From Rotaria macrura (taxonomy: Eukaryota; Rotifera; Eurotatoria; Philodinida; Philodinidae): a stretch of DNA of 64,000 nucleotides. The notes beneath the pieces are model-generated. The model was not told the DNA's origin. It made no database searches and saw nothing but the letters and a program-made list of their open reading frames with translations. Location of the stretch: NCBI GenBank assembly GCA_900239685.1, contig OENT01000006.1:248001-312000 (forward strand), read 5' to 3'. The position numbers were made by a program, and so were the translations under genes. This document shows positions 43,063-56,900 of this stretch, one piece after another; positions within the stretch are counted from its first letter, which is position 1; every line of letters starts with the position of its first letter.

Positions 43063-44799
43063 CTAAAAGTCTGATGCATAGACATTTTGTTTCGGTTGCA
43101 CATAACAAACAGGTGTACTCGCTGTTGTGTACGTATTTTGGGATGGTGATACTGCAACCACATAATTACCATGTGACTGTTGATGCATTGATGGGACGAT
43201 GCTAAAATCACAAATAAAATATCAAAATAAGACAATAGTCCATTGTTTTGTTTTCTCAGTTAACTCAATAGCAATATAAGTCAAACTGCATGCGAATATA
43301 TGTAGTGGCTACTCGAACGGTATAGTTGTTTTTATTTCTTTTTCTATATGTATTAACAGAAAAGTAAAAACCCAAGACCTTTTCAAGCAACAATGAAGTA
43401 TAGTCTTCAAATTTTTTATTTACATATATATTAGTAGTAGATAGAAACTTCTTGCATTAAAATTTGACTACAAAGTCATCCTGATTTAAATAACTTGTAA
43501 AAAATATTAGATATTATCTCATAAAAATCGAATACAATTCGATTCATTTAGTTAGGAATACATTATTACTTTTTTATACTGATATTTACCTGACACGAGT
43601 TATATGATTAGCATGATTTTTCATCACATCCTGCACATTTTGATTTGAATAAAGTGATATGGGTGAATTATATTGACGATTAACAAGATTCATTGGTTGA
43701 ACTGATGCGGGTCGATACTGCTCTTGTTGTCTTGTTATTGTTGTATACTGTTGATGACTACGTTGATATCTTGGATCATTGTAAACCTTCTTTTGAATTA
43801 TTGTTTGCAATGGGACCTTCTTTTGATAAGAAGGTACGTAAGAATTCGGCTGATGACTGGTTGAACCTTTCCAACGTGGCTGATATGCTGCTGTTGATAC
43901 TGTTTGATAATGATCACGATGTGTTGAACTTGGATCATTATTTCGAACAGGTGAATATGAAGCAGGACTCGATGGTGAATTGGAAAAATTGTTTCGTTCC
44001 GTATGAAATACTGGTGGTTGAGTATAACCACGAGTTTTAGTTGATACAGACGGAACTGGACCAGGCATAAGAGGACTACCTGTTTGACTAAGTATTGGTT
44101 TAGGATCGGGTATTCGTTCCAGACCTCGACTTCGATAAAGTGACTAAATAAAATAAATATAAACTTTCAGAAATAGATTGACTAGTTGTTACATGTTTTT
44201 TTAACATTATTTACCGTAGGATTCAAAGAAATGGTTGGTGCAGCCCAAGGTATGTTAATAGTCTTTTCTAAATAAGAAGCAGCATTCACTAAAGACCAAG
44301 GCATAGCTGACATTGGACGCTGTTGATGTACGACTGGTGCAGGAGGACTAGGTCCTCTAAAAATATAATTAAACAAAGAAAAAGGAAAGAAAATTAGTAT
44401 TAGTTTTAACGACGTATTTATATATATGTATATTTTTTGCTTATTTATATCATAGGAACCTTTGGATAAGAAATTCTATTTGACCACCAGCTCGTTGTAC
44501 AAGTTCAAGTGCATTAGTATGATGCATCGAACTGATGGGTCTTTCGTCAATTTCAAGAATAACATCGCCACGATGAAGAATACCATCAGCAGGACTACCA
44601 GCAGTGATCTAAATGGAAATTAACGGAAGATAAATGAGAAAATCAATGAAAAAAAAAGCAGATTTCAAAAGAGATTTTTACTTACTTTATTGATAGTAAA
44701 GGGCATACAAAAATCTGCACCCCCTTGTAATCGAAATCCCCATGAAGTTTGTAAACTATCACGCTGAAGTGTAACCTTGATCGTCTGCGTTCCTGCCAT
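43063..44799 (-). CDS. ZASP/ALP-like PDZ plus ZM-motif protein without LIM domains
   Basis: A cytoskeletal adaptor of the PDLIM/Zasp family that would bind alpha-actinin at Z-discs or dense bodies. Five exons (44686-44799, 44460-44608, 44215-44356, 43590-44143, 43063-43201) join in phase to 365 residues. The PDZ domain is residues 1-88, with WGFRLQGGADF..P as the carboxylate-binding loop, ITAGSPADGILHRGDVILEI and ALELVQRA. A P/S/Q/Y-rich region follows, then the ZM motif at about 293-312 (YNSPISLYSNQNVQDVMKNH), diagnostic of ZASP/ALP/CLP36-type proteins. The protein ends with a short tail (SDF). Most family genes also encode LIM domains; none is seen here or downstream, so this is either a natural short form or a gene that has lost them. 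Confidence 0.9.
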
Positions 44800-44835
44800 A
44801 ATCCGCTGTCTTTCGGCTAAAGTCTTGCAACGAAT
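44800..44835 (-). promoter_or_regulatory. Splice-acceptor-like site before ZASP-like ATG
   Basis: GCAAGACTTTAG, with its AG 17 nt before the ATG. The pyrimidine tract is weaker than at the other genes. Confidence 0.35.
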
Positions 44836-47800
44836 ACAAATAATCCCGATAACTGGAAAAACGCCTTTCTTTTCCTTCTTCTCTCGTTTTGTCTATCTGT
44901 TCTTTTTGTGGCACTCTATGTTGCGCGCAGCAGAAAACGAGTCTATACTCTATATCTGTATTTGAACTTTTCTTTATTCTGATCGACGACAACGACATAT
45001 TTTCTCATCTAAACAACAAACTTGCCTACAGGGATAACTTGGTAACTAACAGAAACAACAACAACAGCAGCAGCAGCAGCAGTAGCTTGTCTTGTCCTCT
45101 CATTTGCATCGAATATCTTTCAATCGATTCTCTCCTTTTTTTGCATCCTATATCACAACGCACATATGGACCATCTCAGTCAAGCCCAAACAATTATCAG
45201 AAAACACTACAATATAATTATGATGATGCCGATAGAACCATGAAACGCATTGTTGTATTCTTCCGACCATCTGTGGTCGATGTTTCTTCAATATTCTAAA
45301 TAATCATCAGCCATGTTAGTGTTCGCATCGTTTTTTTCCTGCTCTTCGAAGTCATGTCAAACAGAAAGATTCATAATGGAAACAACAAAAACAAAGACAG
45401 CATCGATACTTCTTCCAAGATAAATAGTCTTCGTTACATTCGTTTCTCGGCATGTCCACAGATATCATCAACAAAAAAAAGAGAGACTAGGAATACTAAC
45501 ATGTTAAGAATGTAGCCAATGCTTAAAACATATACATATACATATATATATCTGCGTTCTAGCTATTTATCTTACTGTATCTTATTATGATGAATATTGT
45601 TATAGGAAAACAAGAAATCCATTGTACCCTTGATATTTACGACCGAAAACTATAATTTTAGATATTAAATTCATATATTATATGATTACAGTAGCCAGTA
45701 TGTGTCTATAATAATAATTTAGAACAAAATAACGAGAAGTAATATGATGAATACGTTCTACTTCCTCTATTGATACATAATCTCTTATCATAAAAGAAAT
45801 AGAATACATAGTGACCTTGACATTCTATATCAAGTTCCTTGAGAAAAGACACTATTTGAAAGATCAATGTTAATCTATCAATCCGATTTTTTTTCTATCC
45901 GAAAATTGAAATGTATTTGTTTAGGGTACTTACTATTCCGAACAGTATATTATTAGTTTGTCTCGAATGACAAACTACACACGTATCAAACATGGTTTCA
46001 TACGACAACATATATCAATATGATCTACACGAAGGTCAGTTATGATTTATAGATGATCTATGCAAAAAGGATCAATTAATCCTATTTATTGTTTTTTTCT
46101 CTAACGGAAGTCTATGCCTTCTGTCGATCTCAAATTTGAAATTTGAAAATCAACAGCAGACAAAGACCAAATTGAGACGTTTTAACATACTTGCTTGCAA
46201 TGAAGTATTCTCAAGTGATGCATTCTATGTATCTATCTATCATCACATTTTTCAAAATAGTTAGAAATCATTGGATTGATGTGGTATCTATAAAACAGTT
46301 AACTCATACTTGTAATTAGTTCATATTACGACATTTTCTTAGGTCATTGCTTCGTGCTACTTCGCTCCAACTAAGATTTCTATCAGACTTTTTGAATTTT
46401 GAAGTACCAGCAACTATAAGTACTCCATCGTCAAGATATGGATTCTAGGGTTCTATATGCTGATAATTTGTAAGAGAGAAGCAATGCAAGAAATTCAAAC
46501 TTCAGTGGTTCGGTATTTTAAACTAAATGACATTGTTCATCTGTAGTATTTTTCGAATTGAAAGTTCTTCGTAAAATTCTTGAAAACGAGTTGTTTTCTT
46601 TTTAAAAATTAGATTGTTGTTGAAGAAATTTATTCAGAATTCGATCGTGAAAATGTCGGAAGGAAGCATACTGCGACAATTATTGTTGCATAGATTAATT
46701 TAGAAGAGGAAAATGTCGAAAGAGAACCGAGACAAAAGGAATACTATAATGAAACTACGTCGAAAGTAAAGTCATGCTTTCAAGATGGATAAGACTGGAG
46801 ACAATGAAAATATGATAACCTAAATTTTTACTTCGATTACAAAAATTTCTACGCACCAAGATATTCTCTATAGACTAAGAAATTTTCATGCTCTTCTACT
46901 TCTTTCCGATGTATGGAAAAAAAACGCTGTTGACCTTTGTAGAAAATTTCTTCATCAGTAAGTTTCTATGTGAACAAATAATAAAATTCAAAATGACTTT
47001 TGTTGTCTTGAAAGAGTACAATATAAAAAATATTGGGCTTCTACTCGAGCCGATATGAAAATATTACCTATCAGCATGTTATGAACTCGTATCGTACAAA
47101 AGATTTTCGGAGAGAAACATCACAACGAAGAATTTCAATCTGCAATTTTATGAATAGATAGATTTTATACTCACTAGATAATAAATTAAAATTTCAACAG
47201 CTACGAACATATCCTTCTCGGTAATCCTACTGTATACACGAATCATCGTTCGCTTCCTCGAGGAAGATGTGTTCTTTCAAGTGCATACAACATGGCACAA
47301 ACATATGGTGACTATTTAATTGATGCCCTGACAAATTTTCGAGAAACAACGATGTGCATATTGACTTTTTCTACATGCTCCGATTGAAAACAAAAGATCA
47401 TATTCAAACTCTCATAATTCTTCACTACAGAAATGTAATCTCCAGTTCTACTATGATTTTTTTTATCTCAACATAGAATCTTTGAATGTTCAATTTATCA
47501 ATAGTTTCAACACAATTTAGGTTTTTTTTGCATGCGAATATATAATGATCGAACGATTTTATTTTATTTTTTGAAAGAAAATAAGAGAAAAACAATGATT
47601 TTATATTGAATAAAAATCAACGGTTCAATATGTTTATATGTACATAAAAGTAATAAAGAAAATTGACTTGATGAAAAGTAATATGCGTATAAATATGAAT
47701 ATGAATATATACAGCTATCGTCATTATGCAGTTGTTTACTTGGACAAAGATTCTTCATCACATCATTCGTTCCAATCTTTCTAAAACATATTAGATAAAT

Positions 47801-47983
47801 TTAAATGTTTCGTTAATCTTTAGTGTTAAGTTTAACGTATGTAGATAAAATATGAACATAACACAACATGCGAGCATCCGTAGAAGAAGAATAAGCTAAA
47901 GGTGCTTTAGAGTGCGTAGATGTTCTATTTTTAAAAATTAATTTAATTGAGTTGCACTTGCTCGATTCATAAACGTTTGATTT
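44836..47983. other. Intergenic, no supported gene
   Basis: A 3.1-kb region between the ZASP-like start and the kinesin stop. It has a CAG-type triplet run at about 45061-45082 and a TA-rich microsatellite at about 45530-45550. A 136-codon plus-strand frame at 44889-45299 contains the triplet run (poly-S) and has no domain; it was not accepted as a gene. Confidence 0.5.
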
Positions 47984-50900
47984 TTATTGAATGACACATA
48001 TTGTTGAATTTTTTGCGTTAATGAAATCTTCAGGTTTTGTGCCATTCTTATTAGGACTATATTTAAGTGCTGTTTTTGAATTTTTATTATTAAGATGGTT
48101 TTCATTCGATTGCTCGATATTATCGTCTCCAGATTCTTGATAAGTTTTATTGTGATTTGGCGTCAAGTTTGAATGAGGAATATGAGATGGTGACAGATTC
48201 TTATCATTTTGTGGACCAGTTTTATTCGAACCCTCTTTAGTTCCTATTGTTGTGCGAGAACCACCATTCGTTAATAGTGTAAGATTAGAAGATGATTGCT
48301 GTTTTGCATTTATTAGATCTGTTTTTGAGCCACGTCTGTACTTTAATACGGTCTTTCGATAATGTTCGTCCCACTAAAGAAATATAATATAAGGAAGTTC
48401 TAGTAATTTTACATAAAGATATCTATTAACTCTCAACAGATTCATTCATCTTTCTATTCGATGTTATTCTTATGAAATAATAGCAATAGATTAGAGGAAC
48501 TTGTCCAACTAATGAACCACCTTTATGTTAAGACAACGTACATTATGTACACTAGAATGAATGTTTGCAATGTATGAACTAGTTTTGAGACCATAGTTGT
48601 TTATGGCTATTTACACATCACAATTTTACGGTATTTTTTCAATAGAAACTCATCATGTCTGTCTTAAGAGAGAAGCTGAAAAGAATGGCTCTAGATTTTC
48701 AACTTGAAATTTAACACAGGAATTAATCGTGACGAGTGTATAATGTATAAACAATACTTTAAATATGTTCGTTGCTCCTATCCCATAATATAATTACATG
48801 AAAAACCGCATCTATCGTAGATGCTCGTTAGTTCGATGTTCTTAATAAAGAACGAAAACAAATAGAATAATTTGACACGCTCATGATTTATCATTTCTGA
48901 CTCTGTGGCTTGTTTTTATGCAACACGTAATCGTCGAAATTCAAAACATTGGTTAGCTTAGTGTTCACATAGACAATCAGGTTGTCATATTAATGAAACC
49001 TATGAAAATCTAGTATATACACAACAGCAAGCTATCAATCAGAGTTCTTTTTGAGATTTCATAAGCTATTCACTCAATCATAAATTGATTCAATGACTTT
49101 TCTCAAAGAGATATTTTAGTCCTTGACGAGATTTCTAGAATGAAAGAAAAAGCAATATATAATCCAGCAATAAACACACATGTTTTGCCTCTACTTATTA
49201 TATTTTTATTAATCATGTCTTGAATCATTGGGAAAAAATATTCTTTGTGATTTCATTTGTAAGATGTCAAATATTTGAACATAAATTTAAATAATACTCT
49301 CAATGGTTATAAAAGTTCTCTTAAAATTCAATTCTTTTTCAAAAAAAATTTTCTTGATCTATGGCCAGGAGAGGAGTTACAAAAAAAACACCTAACCATC
49401 GTCCTTGAACTAGCACAATTATTCAAGAAAAGGAGAACATCAACCGCTCAAATTATATTGTGCATGAAAATATTAGCACACTGAATTTGAAGAAACTTTC
49501 AAGTTAACGAATTACTATAATGTCTTATTTTTTGTAAAAGTTTTTTTTTCTTAACCAGTCGTTCTTCTTTAAAGTATTGATTAAGTTCTACGTCTATCCA
49601 ATCAAAAACTGATTTTAATTCCATACAGTCAAATCGAATGAAATTTTCAATATATGTTGAAAACATCGTGAAGAAACTCTGATGCTAATTGCAGCCTGTT
49701 ATCAAAATGTTTGAGAGCAATATTTACTATAAGAGAGTAAATAACTGATTTAACATTTATAATTTCTCGGCTAAGCTGCACTTGATACGTTTAATTAATT
49801 TTTTGGTTTAAAAATGCATATAAAGATCCAGGGAATAATAAAGCTCTGTTTTGATAGTTATATTTTAAGAGCAAAAATACGATCACATTTTCTATGACTA
49901 AAGACAATATTCCAGTTACGTTAGTGTTTCTAACTGTAGTGGAAACTAATTTTCATTCAAAAAAGACTACGCCATGTCTTACATCTTCATATGCTTTTTT
50001 AAAGCGATAGAGAAACTTTAATACATATGATGAGTCTAAAGAGAAAAATGTAAGATGCGTTAGCGTCACAATGGAGCTTGAGAAAAAATAAAGATACTTT
50101 TTTTTTGTAAAACGACGCATCAAATAAAAATTTAAATCATTTTCAAGGGAGCAAACTTCGGGCTATCTTCCCCATGGATTTATCACCATTTTTATATTCT
50201 TGACGAAAATTTACTCTTTCTGAGCGGAGCGAGAGTTAACAATTTTAAAGAACACATTTCAGAGAGAGCTATGCATCGTCAATGTAAATCATAATGTCAT
50301 AATAGCTTCTGAATATACAATATCCTGTATAAACACACAAGACAACATGTTCTTTCCTATGTACACTTACATATTTTTGTTTATCGGCATTGGGTTGCTC
50401 CAAATCTTTCAGATATTCTTGTTCTTCAGTTCCAAATAAATAAACATCGACGTTTTTTTCTTTAGCTGCCTAAGACAGAAAAACATTCGACCTACGATCA
50501 AATTTTCTAACGTGTATGTGTATGAGTGATAAAGAAAGATGTGCAAACTAATATGTTTTTGTTACATGTGCATATTTATTTCTATGTTTTCAATGAAAAA
50601 TAAAATACCGCATGTCTAGTTTGCATCAGTTGATTAGCACTCATTATCTACGAGTATAACATTTGATAAATGTATGGACAAGAAAATCTCTTTAAATGCA
50701 TGAAGGATAGATCATGCGCAATCAATCAACTTACAACTATGGACGTTGCTTTTAGTTTAGTTCCTGAACTAAACGCAATAGCTGAAAGTAATTTGTAAAA
50801 TTTATGATAATCATGATTATTTTCCCATTCGACACATAATTGCTAAACGAGATTAAAAACGAAAAGAAAAATCGTTCGTCTAGAATTTTTCGATTGATAT

Positions 50901-53900
50901 TTCTTCGATTACCTGAATACGTTTTTCTTTTTGTTCAAGGCGATTAAATTTTCTATGTAGTAATGTTAATTCAGATTTTAATTTTGAATCACCAGGCAAA
51001 CTAGTATTCGGATGGTTGACTGGTACTAGATTTGTTAAATCTTGTTTTTGTTCAATTTTTTTTAAATCCTTGGAAATAAAACGCAAAAAAATATTTTAAA
51101 TGTTTTCTGAGTTTTATTATTCAGTATTTTTTCTCACTCGAGTTGTCATTTGAAATAGACCATTATTAAGTTTACTTTCTTCTTGTACTGCAAATATTTG
51201 AAATATAATACAACCATCTAGGAAAAATGTTAACCAATCCTGAGTTGGAAAGAAAGAAAGGAGAAAGGAGAACTTGTCAAATAATCTCAAAGGTCTTTTT
51301 TGTTTTCTACTTTATCAACGCTTGGTATGGTGATGATCCGTGTTTGTTTAACATTAGCACATACAGCATTACGGCAAATGATAGCCGTTTCAACGAAATC
51401 AGATTCATTAAACACTTTATAACGTATACGAAGACCTTTATTATGACGTTCATCATTTATTTCAACATAACGCAGCGTTATCTAGAAGATGAATTTTAGT
51501 TTTTAATTCTTTCAATGCACGGATAGACGAAAATAGAATATCTCTATTTACTTTAAAGCTATATGGTTTATCAAGAAGTTGTTCAGGTTGTTCAACAAAT
51601 TGTTCCTCATTTAATACTTTACCACTCGATGAACATGGACAAAGATTGATGCTTATACGACCTTGTTCTAAACCCTTTAAGTTAAAAAAATAAACAAAAA
51701 GAATTAGATTGAAAGTAAAATTTCTTCATTTCTCACTTCAAGAAAACGAACAAATACCGAAGGTATTCCGTTTTCGACACATCTACAGGATTCATATAGG
51801 AAATGGTGAATATGAAGGATTTATTTTTCGGAATCCCACTGTTTTCAACAAGAAACAATCTTAAATATGCCAAGCATTAGTTATTCTATAACCTTGTTTC
51901 AAATTTTTGTTTTTCTCAAAGAGTTTGTATACATCAATACTATTAAATGTACAATTTATCTGCATTTCATGTTGCTTTATGTAATGTTAAGTCATCTATA
52001 TCAACATTCAACAAGAACATGAAGCCAGCAGACTGAAGCCAGATGGTAAAAGATTGCTACTCTAAAAAAATGCAAATTTATATTGAAACTGTTTAATTGC
52101 GGTCAATTTTTTTTCGAGCACACTATTCTCAACGGTAGTCATTGGTTAATGTCACACATTTCAGCATGAAACAAATCTTACTAAGTGTAAAAACAGGCTT
52201 ATGGTATTCAGCTAAATGAATATCGGGAAACTCAATGAGTTTCTTTTTCATGAACTGTTTATAGATAAACCAATAACTTATTACACTAATTAACACTTGG
52301 TATTAAGGATTCATCAGTTAGAACTCATATAGACTTATGTTCTTCTAAATTCCCGAGAAGTTGTAAGAATTTTCTCGGTGATGTTAACTTATTGTCGATT
52401 GGCAATAAATTTGTTCAACAATATGAAAACAAGAGGATGCCATTTTTTTTTGAGCCCGAAATTAACTCGGAAGTGAGCCCGTATTGGGCTTGTTGAGCCC
52501 AATAAAAAATGTTCGGGTTCAAAAGATATTGTTTTTCCTGTTTGGAACCCGTAATACGAAATGAGACCGGTGGTTGAAAGTTTTGAGTCCACTAAAGTTT
52601 ATTTATTATGAAGAATGAGAATAACATCATTACAAGAGTACACATTTAACCTTGATTATATACAATAATTTCGATTTGAAAATCGTATTCAGGAAGTTTT
52701 CGATATGGAGAACATCGATACTTGATCTTCTTAACAGCTTTGATATCTTCTGAACATTTTACAGACGCCTCATTTTGTGCGAGATATGCTCATAAATTAT
52801 TATTATTGAAAAATGTATCAACGAAATCCCTTCCACATTCATTTTTCCATAATTAAATTATTCAAATATTCAATAATAAACGATCAATATAGTCGAAAAA
52901 ACCTTAATCTGCAATTCCCCATAATCGAGGTTTGTATCTTGAAGATAAATTTTTATCCTCCCACGCGACAGCAACGTTATTTTTCATAATACGGACTCAA
53001 AACATCATCCACTCTCGAATTCATTTTATATTCCGGGCTCAAACGAGACAAAAGAGGGATTTAAACCAGAGCAATTTTTATTAGACTCAAAAAGGTCAAT
53101 ACGGGCTCACTTGTTGGTTAATGGCGGGTTGCCGAAACATTTTATACAAAGTAAGAAGTTTAATTTTGGTACATTTAATCCTCTAATTGATTCATTTGTG
53201 TGATTGTTTTACTTATTTGATTTAACTCGATTGCGGGAATGTTTCAAAAACGAATAAAATCTTAATTACGTAGAAGACTTTTTGTTTTTTTCATTGATAT
53301 AGAAATATTTTTCTCTACATTAATAGGTGACATATGCAGTAGAAATATTAATATATCATTTTCATTAGTATAAAGATAAGTAAGCTTTTAACTTCAATTA
53401 TTTCAACTAATTGATTATTATTATAGCTAAATCTTATGGGAAATAACAGAATTTCAAAATAGATTAAGATAATTGAAAGAAATTGTCATCAGTTTAAAGA
53501 GATTTGGATTCAACAACGGTTTCTTTTAACATGAGAAAAAGGCTTATAATTTTTCTACGAGCAGCTAATACGTAGGTCATAGCATAGTCGCCAAGTATAA
53601 TGCTTCTGTTGATGACTACGTCTTATTCATACTCATGTTTTAAATCTATTAAGAAGAGCTTTAAAAAATGAATTCATAGTGTATGTTGATAAATTAATGG
53701 GAAAAGATGCAATCTTCGATGTTTCCGTACTATTTTTTGTTTTATCGGTGCATTCTATAGGGGATTTTTGAATTGAAAAAGCCAATCTTAATCAATTATC
53801 ATTTTAAACCAAATTCTTAGCATGCTGTTTTATTTCTTATTTTTGATGATCGTAATATCAAAACTGCATCACTTTATATATATATATAGCTATGCTCTCT

Positions 53901-56900
53901 CATCACATCTTCAATTTAATCTAATAGCTCTTAAGTAAATAATAAGAAATACACTGCTTTTATCATCCAAAGTATCATAAAGTCATGAATACGAGTTTAA
54001 ATGATTGGATATACAGTGTTTCTGCCATTGTTACATTGACTTTATCTCTTTTTTTCAGATTGAGTACATACATATTCTTCATGTAAATAAGTTTTCGAAA
54101 CTTAAGTACGACATTGTATTATCTGTAGTTCGATGTTGTTGAATGAATTCTAGATTTTCTATGATCATATACGAAGTAAAAATTATTAATTTTCTAAACG
54201 ACTCAACTAATCAATAGCTATGCGCCATTCTAAATATCTATTGTATTGGCTCATTCAATTAATATTTCTATACAATGTTCAATGAATTTTATTCGTAGGT
54301 ATACATGGGATGACTCCGGTTCGGTCAGATCGGGTCCTATCGTATTTCGGTTCCATTTGCAAATATCTGATTTGGGAGCTACTTCAATTGGGTCCTAATC
54401 GATGACTTCTCATGTCGGTCCTAATACTATAATTAGCTGTGATCTATAATTTCATGTGATTTAGATGAAAGTAAATTTTATAATCAAAGTTAAGAGGAAA
54501 AATCTTTGACTAATCAACATTGAGAAAATACAGACAGTAAACATATAGATATACATATATATAGTGCAAAAGCAAAAGGTTGTAGTACTTCATCAATCAA
54601 GTTTTAATTGCTTGAACACTTAGAATTACTAGTTGTAGACGTGTAAGCTCCTTCTCACTATGTTCATTCAGAAGAAGAACAAGAAGCTGAACATTAACAT
54701 CGTCAGTCAACTTAGTCGTTTTTGTTGAATGAACTGTGAGTTGTTCTGTAAGATGATGTTAAAATATGTGCTCATCTCGTAAAAGCTCAATACACCGAAA
54801 GATACGTGGATATACAGGGGACTAAGTTCCTCACTAGAGCATTGCTAACAATCGAAAATTCAACAGCATAACGAGATGAAGTTACGTCAGCTAAAGTGGT
54901 AATCAGCTTAACCAATGACCATTTAAAGATGAACGTTTTGTAAGTTTTTCTAAGCATCAATGAAGGTTTGTGGTCTTCTGTCAGGTAGACGAATTAATTA
55001 TGAGAAAACTGGAGAGGAACAGACATGAGAAGTCATCAGTTGGGACCCAATTGAGATAGGACCTGATGGAATCGAATCTGGGGTAAACCACATACATTTG
55101 AAACTAATCATTATTTTGATGAATCATGTCCATGATGATCATCATATAAAATTGGAGTTTTCTTAGATAGAATTAACTGTGACTTCGATATTGTTTAATC
55201 TAAGAGGATGAGATTTTCTAGCAGCTATACATAATCTTTATCTGAATGATGCCTGTTTGAGTTTAACACTAGAATCTTTAAAAGAAAAGATTTAGATTGA
55301 TGATGTTTTCTTTCCAATAGGAATAATCATATTTATTTTTTTTAATTGGAAAAACAGAAATCATATGAATTAACCTCATACAATACAAACGCGAATTACT
55401 CTCATTTGTTTTTTGAAGAAATCACCCTTGTATATAAACAGTAAACATAGATTGTAGAGTACAAATAAGAAAATTCTATGAGTACATTATTTCAAGAATT
55501 TAATTGTGGAGAAACAACGTAAAAGAATCTCAAAACTGTAAAAGGTCATGCCTTTGATGTAAAAAGCGAACGAGACTATGATTTTAGATGAAGCTAATAT
55601 TAAAAATCACAACTACAGTCACTTATCTGGTATATTATAAATGAAGAATTGTATCTAAATGGAAAATTTCCATATGTCTCGCTTCATTTTTCTACAGCAC
55701 ACAGTTGATTAGTTTCCAACAGTTTTACTGAAGTTTTTAGATAACCCCCTAGATCTGTTTATTCAAAAAGTAGTTTGGAAGTTTTACATCACAGTAATGT
55801 TTCGGTTTCTTGCTTAGACAAATGTATTACGAGTTTCATCGGTTTTTTCTGTCTCTTACAATAAGACTAACAATTTTCATATTTAATGAAAAAATTTCTA
55901 TTAACCCATATTCTCTAAGAATCATTTTGAAGGAATGACATTTTCCGTATGCACGTAAAGTACGTATTAAGCAAAATAATCATAAATCGTTTAATAAATA
56001 TTCCAAAGAACTCGACAGATTTATTTCTATCCGTAGTAATACATACTTTATAATCTACGATACAGATTTCATCAGAAAAATCCAGTGAATAAGCTAAACT
56101 TTGAAGGAAAGCATTTGCTGTACCAAGTAAAAAATCTTCTACTGGCTCCCAAAATCTATGAAAATGAATATATCTTGATTGCATTTGATTTTTAGTTTTC
56201 ATTTTCGCTTCTTACGGATCGTCATCTTTTGCAATGTATAAAATTTCTTCTTCTCCATCTAAAAATTTTTGATAATGTTCCTAAAATAAGAAGTGAATAA
56301 TCTTCTCAAGTTTAATGAAAATCGGATTCCTTATGTGTTACTTTAATGATAAAGCTTCGATTGATAAATTTTGCATCGTTCCAATACCAAACGTTTTGAT
56401 TCAGAAGATTTCTCATTTTAATCATTACTCTTTAGAGAAAACAAATATTTGGTTATTTTTCTTTTTCCATCGAGTCAGCACAAAATTTTCGATATTCTTA
56501 CCTAGAACCTTTACTGACTATACCTTCCCATGATGCCATTGACATGAGAACAATTTCAAATGTACGATATTTATTCAATTCTTCGCTTATAGCATTAACT
56601 TCGGATAATAGTGGTAATAGACTTAAAATTTGCTCTTGAATTTCTTCTTGCTCAACAGTCAAATTGTTTCCTAATGAATAACCTTTGGCTTTCGCTATTT
56701 CTTTCTGTGCGAATTCCCATGATACAATCGATGGTACATCGGGAGAAGAATCATTTGTATTCAATGGATTTAAATAAACATAAACATGGTTTGCACCGAA
56801 TAAAATACGATCTTTATGTCGCAATTGTATCGATCTAAATATAACGATAGAGAATCAAACAATTCCAAATGAAAGTATTCGCATTTTCTTTTCGAATCAT

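Larger units (their letters stand above)
51675..56046. other. 4.4-kb kinesin intron holding two inverted-repeat elements
   Basis: An intron between exons 17 and 18, by far the largest in the gene. Elements C and D (listed separately) account for about 1.5 kb. The rest is A+T-rich with no exon or gene recognised on either strand. Confidence 0.8.

Noticed and set aside
45025-45050. ACAGGGATAACTTGG, resembling a large-subunit rRNA segment or a homing-endonuclease site
   Set aside because: The match is short, and no surrounding rRNA-like sequence or endonuclease is present.
44889-45299. 136-codon plus-strand open frame upstream of the ZASP-like gene
   Set aside because: It contains a CAG triplet run read as poly-serine, has no domain, and antisense-overlaps the upstream flank of a real gene.
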